Part shown: positions 4,771 to 9,605 of the stretch, piece after piece
Layout: the number at the start of each line of letters is the position of its first letter
How positions within the stretch are numbered: position 1 is the stretch's first letter
Assembly: GCA_031263265.1 (NCBI GenBank)
Contig: JAISGE010000112.1
Span: 1-9,605 of the forward strand
DNA from: Treponema sp.
GTDB lineage: Bacteria > Spirochaetota > Spirochaetia > Treponematales > Breznakiellaceae
Direction of reading: 5' to 3'
Length of the DNA: 9,605 nucleotides
The notes under the pieces: model-generated
Databases searched by the model: none
The model's input: the letters and a program-made list of their open reading frames with translations, nothing else
Told to the model about the DNA's origin: nothing
Position numbers and translations under genes: made by a program

Positions 4771-6181
4771 GTTTGCTTCGTATATGCGGGGAAACATACA
4801 AATTCCTGAACTAGTGATGGTGGCACTCCTTATCATACCGGCAATCCAGCCCTATATCAGAAGGCTGCGCGGCCAGACTGGTTTAGTCTGGTTCCCCCTC
4901 TTGGCCCTGGGTATTGGGGCGGGCTTGTTTCCTGCCTACGGATTCCGGGTTGAGTGTATTCCTTTGCTGCTCTGTATGGTGTTCCTGAATATCTGTCATG
5001 GGCCTAGGCTGTTTGCGTATTTGGGGTGGCTGGATCAGGATGATACACCTCCGTCATCGAGTTTCACCCTGGTATGTCTGGGGTTCCTTGTCGGTACCAC
5101 TGCCTTTGCCTTGTATTTCTCTCCCCGGATGGATACTCGTTTAAGTGTCCAAGGGGTACAGACCCGCATGATCCAGGATGAAGCCCGGCATGTAAGGTTA
5201 TTCCTGCGTCTCTACGGCCCCAAGGATCCCCAAGCTGCTTCACCGCAACGGCCCCTTATGCTTCTGGTTCCTCCGGTATTTGGTTCGGTAGGCATGGTGG
5301 ATCAGGTATGCGGGAAACTCCGGGATTATGGATTTACCGTACTGAGCTTTTCCCGGCAGGGCTTTGATCTCCCAGCCTTTGGAACAGATAACAAGCGGTA
5401 TAACCTGCCAATCCAAGAGCAACTTAGGATCCTCCAAGCCCTTGCCCAGGGAAATACCTCAGCAGCCGCGAATGCTTGGGGCAGGGCCTTAGAAGACGGC
5501 CGGATAGAAGATGTACGGTTTCTCCTTTCGTATATCAGGCATGGTCTGAGTACTGATTTCCCGGAAGCTACGGTGGATCTGAATACCCTCTTTTTAGCAG
5601 GCTACGAGGCAGGCGGATCCGCACTGGCGCTCTTGGGAGCTTCCTCAACATTCAGGGCTGCCAATCCTGAGGTGCAAGGGATCATGGTGGTGGAGAGTCC
5701 CCTCTGGTCGGTCTATCAGTTTGATGACCCGCTCTCCCAGTCCAAGGCCGTTTCATGGGGACCTATCGCGCCTCCCCAGGTTCCCATTCTGTTTATGACC
5801 TCCGATAGGGTAACCGATCCCCAGAAGCGGAACCGTTGGTATGGACCGCTACTTCAGATCTTACAAACCAATGCGCCGGTGATCTTAGCTGCGGTAAACG
5901 GCGCGGGACCCTTTGATTATTCTGATTGTCCTGCCAAATATCCCCTGTACTCGGCTTGTGTACCAGGGAATAAACCGGTTCCCTGGAAATATACCCAGTT
6001 TATCGAAGGTACTGCGGCGATTATGACCAATTTTGCCAGCCTGATCCTGGAAAACGCTCCTCATGATACCCCAAGCATCTCCGCGGCCTTATCTCGGCAC
6101 AAGGGCTTGGGGGGAACCCTCCATTTTGAAACCGGCGGGGCTTGGAATTTACCTGATTTTGGGTATATACTTTCTCCATGA
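4760..6181 (+). CDS. Membrane protein with degenerate alpha/beta-hydrolase domain
   Basis: This is a 473-residue protein. Four hydrophobic segments (about 17-33, 42-60, 66-80 and 101-120) are followed by a large soluble domain. That domain looks like an alpha/beta hydrolase: a first strand LMLLVPPVFG (about 170-180), a nucleophile-elbow-like strand and turn at 279-286, and late strands ending ILFMTSDR and AVNGAG. The elbow reads G-Y-E-A-G-G, with Glu283 where the catalytic Ser of GxSxG should be. The position expected for the catalytic His (GAGxFDYSD, as in acetylhydrolase-like families) is Pro384. Asp349 or Asp353 could be the acid. It is probably a non-catalytic member. The start overlaps the clpB end by 11 nt and the stop overlaps the next gene as ATGA. 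An alternative start is Met9. The fold call is by eye. Confidence 0.6.
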   Translation: MQTEFASYMRGNIQIPELVMVALLIIPAIQPYIRRLRGQTGLVWFPLLALGIGAGLFPAYGFRVECIPLLLCMVFLNICHGPRLFAYLGWLDQDDTPPSSSFTLVCLGFLVGTTAFALYFSPRMDTRLSVQGVQTRMIQDEARHVRLFLRLYGPKDPQAASPQRPLMLLVPPVFGSVGMVDQVCGKLRDYGFTVLSFSRQGFDLPAFGTDNKRYNLPIQEQLRILQALAQGNTSAAANAWGRALEDGRIEDVRFLLSYIRHGLSTDFPEATVDLNTLFLAGYEAGGSALALLGASSTFRAANPEVQGIMVVESPLWSVYQFDDPLSQSKAVSWGPIAPPQVPILFMTSDRVTDPQKRNRWYGPLLQILQTNAPVILAAVNGAGPFDYSDCPAKYPLYSACVPGNKPVPWKYTQFIEGTAAIMTNFASLILENAPHDTPSISAALSRHKGLGGTLHFETGGAWNLPDFGYILSP

Positions 6182-6939
6182 CCACAAGTACATTAGATGA
6201 TTTTTTCAGGAGTATTTTGGATATTGAGGGATTCAACGGTATAGACGTTTCCTTGAACGGGATACAAGTGGATAATGACGGAGCGGAATTAGGAAAGATC
6301 GCCTTTGCGGTGGATGCATGTCTCGAAACCTTTAAGCGGGCTGTGGCAGCCGGGGCCGGGATGCTTTTTGTCCATCATGGGCTTTTCTGGGGGGATCCGC
6401 TGCGGATCCAGGGGGCCCTCAGATCCCGTATACAGTTCCTCATGGATCACAACCTGGCCCTTTATGCGGTACATCTGCCCCTGGATGAGCACCCTCAATG
6501 GGGAAATAACGGGGTTTTGGCAGAACGTTTAGGGATTGTGGCCCCTGAGCCTTTTGGCTGGTATCATAACCGCAAAATAGGGTATAAAGGAACCCTCAGG
6601 ACCCCGTTGACCATAGACGAAGCAGTCCAACGGATCAGTTTCATGGATAGGCCCCCCTTGGGAGTGTATCCTTTTGGAAAAGAGCAGAGCCAAACCTGTG
6701 CGGTAATATCAGGGGGCGCTGCCAAGGAAGCCCTTCAAGCGATTGCAGAAGGTGTGGATCTGTATGTTACCGGTGAACATTCCCATCAAGTGTATCATGA
6801 GGCGTTGGAAGGTCGGCTTAATATGATTGCCGGGGGGCATTACAGTACCGAAGTATGGGGAGTGCGTAAGATCATGGAACAGTGTGGCTTGCAATTGCAT
6901 ATAGATACTGAATTTATCGATGTTCCTACAGGTTTATGA
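6178..6939 (+). CDS. Nif3/YbgI-family dinuclear metal protein
   Basis: This is a 253-residue protein, close to the usual length of the short (YbgI-type) Nif3 family. The two-metal site ligands are visible: His66-His67 in FVHHGLFW, Asp103 in HLPLDEHP, and His221 with Glu225 in GGHYSTEVWG. Family members form toroidal hexamers with two metal ions per subunit. They are often annotated as GTP cyclohydrolase I type 2-like, but the true substrate is not settled. The start ATG overlaps the previous stop (ATGA) and there is no SD, so translation probably depends on coupling. The gene is cytoplasmic and ends 15 nt before lspA. Confidence 0.92.
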   Translation: MTTSTLDDFFRSILDIEGFNGIDVSLNGIQVDNDGAELGKIAFAVDACLETFKRAVAAGAGMLFVHHGLFWGDPLRIQGALRSRIQFLMDHNLALYAVHLPLDEHPQWGNNGVLAERLGIVAPEPFGWYHNRKIGYKGTLRTPLTIDEAVQRISFMDRPPLGVYPFGKEQSQTCAVISGGAAKEALQAIAEGVDLYVTGEHSHQVYHEALEGRLNMIAGGHYSTEVWGVRKIMEQCGLQLHIDTEFIDVPTGL

Positions 6940-6954
6940 GGTGAGGAGTACTAC

Positions 6955-7506
6955 GTGAGCGCTGCCCCTGCATCTATGAAATCAAAAGCCCTGCCTTTCT
7001 TGTTAAGCGGTCTTATTATCCTGTTAGATCAGCTGGTTAAGGGATTTATTGTGAAGCATTGGTCCGATAACCGGATTCTCGATGTATTCGGAAACGACGT
7101 GCTCTGGATCATCCATGTGCGTAATAAGGCCATTGCGTTTAGCCTGGGCCATAATCTGCCGGATTCCCTGCGGCCCCTGCTGTTCATTGTGCTTCCCCTT
7201 ATCGTGTTAGGTCTTCTCGTGGTGTATTATATGAAGACCGAGGAATTCTCCTGTCTCCAGCGTTGGCTTTTCGCGGGGATCATTGGAGGAGGAATCGGCA
7301 ATATCCTGGATCGTATCTTCCGGCCTGACGGGGTAGTTGACTTTATCAGCATTAAATTCTACGGATTCTTGGGTATGGAGCGGTGGCCAACCTTTAATAT
7401 TGCTGATACCAGTGTGGTGATCTGCTGTATCATCCTCTTACTATCCAGCCTCATAAGCCCAAAATCCAGAGATATAAACGCATCTAAAACGGAGGTTTCT
7501 CATTGA
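6955..7506 (+). CDS. lspA: Lipoprotein signal peptidase (signal peptidase II)
   Basis: This is a 183-residue polytopic inner-membrane aspartic protease that removes signal peptides from diacylglyceryl-modified prolipoproteins. Spirochaetes carry many lipoproteins. The start is GTG 6955, supported by AGGAG (6944-6948) at 6-nt spacing. Motifs are LDQLVK (N-terminal helix), VRNKAIAFSLG, GGGIGNILDRIF followed by VVDFI with Asp129, and FNIADTSVV with Asp151. The two Asp residues are the catalytic pair. The RNxGxxF motif of many LspA proteins reads RNKAIAF here, with Ile in place of Gly. Four membrane helices are expected. The stop TGA overlaps the TTG start of the next gene. Confidence 0.96.
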   Translation: MSAAPASMKSKALPFLLSGLIILLDQLVKGFIVKHWSDNRILDVFGNDVLWIIHVRNKAIAFSLGHNLPDSLRPLLFIVLPLIVLGLLVVYYMKTEEFSCLQRWLFAGIIGGGIGNILDRIFRPDGVVDFISIKFYGFLGMERWPTFNIADTSVVICCIILLLSSLISPKSRDINASKTEVSH

Positions 7507-7781
7507 GTAAAAAAACGAACACCCTGCTTTTTATCCTGGGAGCAACGGTCCTTAATGTACTGGTTATGCTCCTCTGCTTTGTGGTGCTGATCGTCATGTA
7601 TAGCCGGCTTCTGTTGCCCCTACTTCCTGAAACAGCCCAAGTCTGGGGGCTTCCCCTTATCTTCGTCGGTTCCATTGCTCTATCTTTTTGGCTATACCGG
7701 ATTATCCTGAAACGACTCTTAAAACGGGTAAACATGGAAAAGTATTTTGCCCCGCTCTTTGGCCGGAAAAAAAGGTCATGA
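7503..7781 (+). CDS. Small two-helix membrane protein downstream of lspA
   Basis: This is a 92-residue protein. TTG at 7503-7505 is the start, supported by GGAGG (7491-7495) at 7-nt spacing; it overlaps the lspA stop (TTGA). Two hydrophobic helices are visible, about 8-33 and 46-68, with a basic C-terminal tail (LKRLLKRVN and GRKKRS) that should face the cytoplasm. I do not recognise a characterised family. The tight coupling to lspA suggests a role in envelope or lipoprotein processing, but that rests on position only. It is the last gene of the operon. The 42-nt gap to the convergent gene shows no convincing terminator hairpin. Confidence 0.75.
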   Translation: MSKKTNTLLFILGATVLNVLVMLLCFVVLIVMYSRLLLPLLPETAQVWGLPLIFVGSIALSFWLYRIILKRLLKRVNMEKYFAPLFGRKKRS

Positions 7782-7823
7782 AGTACGGGGCGTTCAAGTC
7801 AACCCATAAACCGTAACCTGTTC

Positions 7824-8312
7824 TTATCCTTCAAGCAGCGCAGAAACATCCCGGTTAAGCCCCCGCTGGGTGTACGATCCCACCTGTATCGACCTGATGA
7901 TCCCCGCTGCATCGATCATATACGTCTGCGGGATAGCATCAATAGCATATAAACGGGAAATCTGGTAATCCTTATCCATAACCACCTTGAGTTTTAATCG
8001 CCTTTTTTCAAGAAACGAAGAAACCGTCTGGTCTGGTTCCGCGCAATTTACCGCCAGCACAGTGAGATCCTGGGCCTTAGCAGTACTAAGGGCCGCGATA
8101 AGGGGCAACTCCTGGATGCAGGGACCGCACCAGGTGGTCCAGAAATGCAGGGCCACAGGCTTTCCCCGGTAAGAAGACAATTTTCTGGATTCACCCTCAG
8201 CAGTGATAAAGGTAAAATCCGGGGCTGTTTTGCCGACCTTTAGTTCCTGGGCCTGGAGCGAAGCTACTGATCCTAAAAAAAACAGGATCCAGAGTATACG
8301 TATAAGTTTCAT
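7824..8312 (-). CDS. TlpA-like exported thioredoxin-fold protein
   Basis: This is a 162-residue protein. A hydrophobic signal peptide (about 1-21, ending SLQA) points to export to the periplasm. The mature part begins with the APDF motif of the TlpA/ResA/AhpC-TSA class. The redox motif is WCGPC (61-65, Cys62 and Cys65) and the cis-proline is Pro128 in AIPQTY. A third Cys (Cys90) is present. Such proteins usually reduce disulfides, for example in cytochrome c maturation or oxidative-damage repair. The start is supported by AAGGAG (8318-8323) at 5-nt spacing, overlapping the end of the preceding gene, which lies 9 nt away. It therefore forms an operon with the polyferredoxin. Confidence 0.9.
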   Translation of the reverse strand: MKLIRILWILFFLGSVASLQAQELKVGKTAPDFTFITAEGESRKLSSYRGKPVALHFWTTWCGPCIQELPLIAALSTAKAQDLTVLAVNCAEPDQTVSSFLEKRRLKLKVVMDKDYQISRLYAIDAIPQTYMIDAAGIIRSIQVGSYTQRGLNRDVSALLEG

Positions 8313-8321
8313 GATTTCTCC

Positions 8322-9203
8322 TTAGTTCTTAAAACTTCTTAAAAAAGTATGCGAAAGTGCCTGTTTGGGGCACTTATGGATACATGCACCGCAACGGATA
8401 CATTCCCGATCATTGGTAATCGTAGTATCCATTTTACAGTGTTTTGCACAGGTTCCACAATGGGTACAGGTTCCCGCATCAATCCGTATTCCCAGTAGGG
8501 CGTAGCGGTTAAAAAGCCCATAAAGCGCGCCTAAGGGACAAAGGAAGCGGCAGAAAAACCGGAATAAGCATACCGAAAGTACGACTATGACGATGAGGAT
8601 GCTCAGTTTCCAGAAAAAAAGGCTGCCGATACGTTCACGGAGCGCATCGTTCAATAACACCAGGGGAATTCCCGCTTCCAGGGTTCCCGCAGGGCAGAGT
8701 AGTTCGCAGAAAAAAGGCGCGCCATACCCTTCGATGAAAAAGAACGCCAGGGGTAAACCGATGACCAACACGGCCAGAACCCCATATTTAAACCAGCTTA
8801 GTTTCTTGGTGAGGGCATTTTTCCGTATTTTCGGCGAGGGTATTTTGTATAAGAGTTCCTGAATGAAGCCGAAAGGGCATAAAAATCCGCACACTCCCCG
8901 ACCCAGGACTATACCAAACAGTAAGAGCAGGCCCATAACCAAAAACGGAACCCGGCCTTCGGCTAATGCGTTCTGCAGTGCGCCCAGGGGACAGGAGGCG
9001 ATAGCTCCAGGACAGGAATAGCAGTTAAGCCCAGGAACGCAGGTGTTTTTGAGAGGGCTTTTGGACAGGGATCCGGTCTTGAACTGAGGTAGATCCGCAT
9101 TGCAGATCAACATGGCCAGACATTGAATCAGCGTACGTTTACCCAATACCGATACACTCCAAACAGACAAAAACCGCTTTTCTAAACAAAACAGCAGCAT
9201 CAC
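8322..9203 (-). CDS. NapH/YccM-like membrane 4Fe-4S polyferredoxin
   Basis: This is a 293-residue integral membrane iron-sulfur protein. An N-terminal Cys group (Cys55, 61, 64, 71 in NCYSCPGAIASCPLGAL) is followed by membrane helices. These carry the repeated C-x3-CP motifs CGFLCPFG (105-110), CELLCPAG (166-171) and CRFLCPLG (218-223), typical of NapH/NosR/YccM proteins. Two ferredoxin clusters end the protein: Cys246, 249, 252, 256 and Cys268, 271, 274, 278. Cluster one is followed by Lys rather than the usual Pro. It probably moves electrons across or along the membrane. The called start is GTG 9201-9203, directly followed by ATG. Neither has a clear SD, so the start is uncertain by some residues. 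The gene precedes the TlpA-like gene by 9 nt, suggesting they act together. Confidence 0.88.
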   Translation of the reverse strand: MMLLFCLEKRFLSVWSVSVLGKRTLIQCLAMLICNADLPQFKTGSLSKSPLKNTCVPGLNCYSCPGAIASCPLGALQNALAEGRVPFLVMGLLLLFGIVLGRGVCGFLCPFGFIQELLYKIPSPKIRKNALTKKLSWFKYGVLAVLVIGLPLAFFFIEGYGAPFFCELLCPAGTLEAGIPLVLLNDALRERIGSLFFWKLSILIVIVVLSVCLFRFFCRFLCPLGALYGLFNRYALLGIRIDAGTCTHCGTCAKHCKMDTTITNDRECIRCGACIHKCPKQALSHTFLRSFKN

Positions 9204-9299
9204 CCCGGAATATACCGGTTACGATGCAAAAAATCGCGCATAAAAACAGGATAATCTGTATAATCTTGTGCTTCTTCAAGGAGATTTTACTGTTTTCCC

Positions 9300-9578
9300 T
9301 CACCCCTTCCCTTCTTTTAGGATAGTGCCGACTTCCTGTTCGCTGAGATGCGTAATGGCCGCTATAGCCGTGACGTCCATTCCATGTTTAGCCATTTGGA
9401 GGATTACTTCCTGGCGGCCCGCCTCTAGTCCTTCCTGGCGGGCGCCTTGCATTCGGGAATAATCATCCCGCTGCGCTTTTAACCGTGCTTCATAAAGCAT
9501 CCGGGTTGCCTCGTCTTCACTCATCACTTGCAGTTTGCTATACGCCTCTCTTATCATCGGGTTCTTCCTTGCTAACAT
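9300..9578 (-). CDS. Possible internal RpnS-like ORF of the edge gene
   Basis: ATG 9576-9578 inside the partial Rpn gene is preceded by GGAGGAGGAG (9585-9594) with a 6-nt spacer, a strong SD. Initiation here would give a 92-residue C-terminal protein, as in Rpn genes that encode their own antitoxin. The SD also encodes Gly/Glu-rich codons in the main frame (Glu-Glu-Glu), so coincidence cannot be excluded. Confidence 0.4.
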   Translation of the reverse strand: MLARKNPMIREAYSKLQVMSEDEATRMLYEARLKAQRDDYSRMQGARQEGLEAGRQEVILQMAKHGMDVTAIAAITHLSEQEVGTILKEGKG

Positions 9579-9605
9579 CGTAAACTCCTCCTCCCGTTCC
9601 GCCTT
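9300..9605 (-). CDS. C-terminal part of an Rpn/PDDEXK-family protein (5' end outside window)
   Basis: The frame is open from the window edge (first codons give KAEREEEFT) through to TGA 9300-9302, so the Met at 9576-9578 is internal and the gene is partial. The visible 101 residues match the C-terminal region of Rpn-type PD-(D/E)XK proteins: KNPMIREAYSKL, a stretch EDEATRMLYEARLKAQRDD, a repeat-like GARQEGLEAGRQE, and a final helix-turn-helix-like part (GMDVTAIAAITHLSEQEV). The nuclease domain would lie beyond the window. The gene faces the same way as the polyferredoxin operon and ends about 97 nt before it. I see no terminator hairpin in that gap. Confidence 0.85.
   Translation of the reverse strand, partial: KAEREEEFTMLARKNPMIREAYSKLQVMSEDEATRMLYEARLKAQRDDYSRMQGARQEGLEAGRQEVILQMAKHGMDVTAIAAITHLSEQEVGTILKEGKG

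Noticed and set aside
7782..7823. Possible bidirectional terminator between the convergent genes
   Set aside because: Only a 5-bp stem (TACGG/CCGTA) with a loop of over 20 nt and no T-tract.
1..9605. CRISPR array, tRNA, rRNA, complete IS element or prophage genes
   Set aside because: No regularly spaced repeats, no cloverleaf-like segment, and no DDE/tyrosine recombinase or terminal inverted repeats noticed on either strand.

Overview
The window reads as a chromosomal segment of a spirochaete, most probably a Treponema of the termite-gut type. This is inferred from overall protein character, the mid-range base composition of the core genes, the spirochaete-style LspA motif (RNKAIAFS) and the presence of several PD-(D/E)XK/Rpn-like genes. 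No rRNA or tRNA is present to confirm it. Accessory DNA lies at both ends (1-2184 and 9300-9605) with housekeeping and envelope genes between.

Left accessory region, minus strand. A BrnA-like antitoxin (1-327) is fused in frame to what looks like an internally deleted BrnT toxin (328-426). Next comes a short stand-alone ORF (485-703) that is a tandem copy of the C-terminus of the adjacent PD-(D/E)XK nuclease-like gene (700-1587). The large gene carries a four-residue repeat (RGET x3 + RGKT) and an internal ATG preceded by GAGGAG. Both match what is known of Rpn 'gene-within-gene' toxin-antitoxin systems. Two more scraps of the same gene (462-482 and 2033-2113) show repeated local rearrangement. 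An AT-rich stretch (about 1630-2030) holds a small unknown ORF (1764-2006) and a near-consensus sigma-70 promoter pointing toward clpB.

Core plus-strand operon (2185-7781). The order is clpB disaggregase, a membrane-anchored alpha/beta-hydrolase-fold protein whose catalytic Ser and His look replaced, a Nif3/YbgI-type dinuclear metal protein, lspA (lipoprotein signal peptidase II) and a small membrane protein. Three of the four junctions overlap and the fourth gap is 15 nt, so co-transcription and translational coupling are likely. clpB itself has no Shine-Dalgarno (SD) sequence.

Convergent minus-strand pair (8322-9203, then 7824-8312). A NapH/YccM-like membrane polyferredoxin is followed after 9 nt by an exported TlpA-type thioredoxin, suggesting an envelope electron-transfer or thiol-reduction couple.

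Right edge. The C-terminal part of a second Rpn/PDDEXK-family gene (9300-9605) enters from outside the window. It also has an internal ATG with a strong SD. The most interesting signal is therefore the pair of Rpn-like loci, one of which seems to have spun off a free-standing copy of its own C-terminal (candidate antitoxin) domain.
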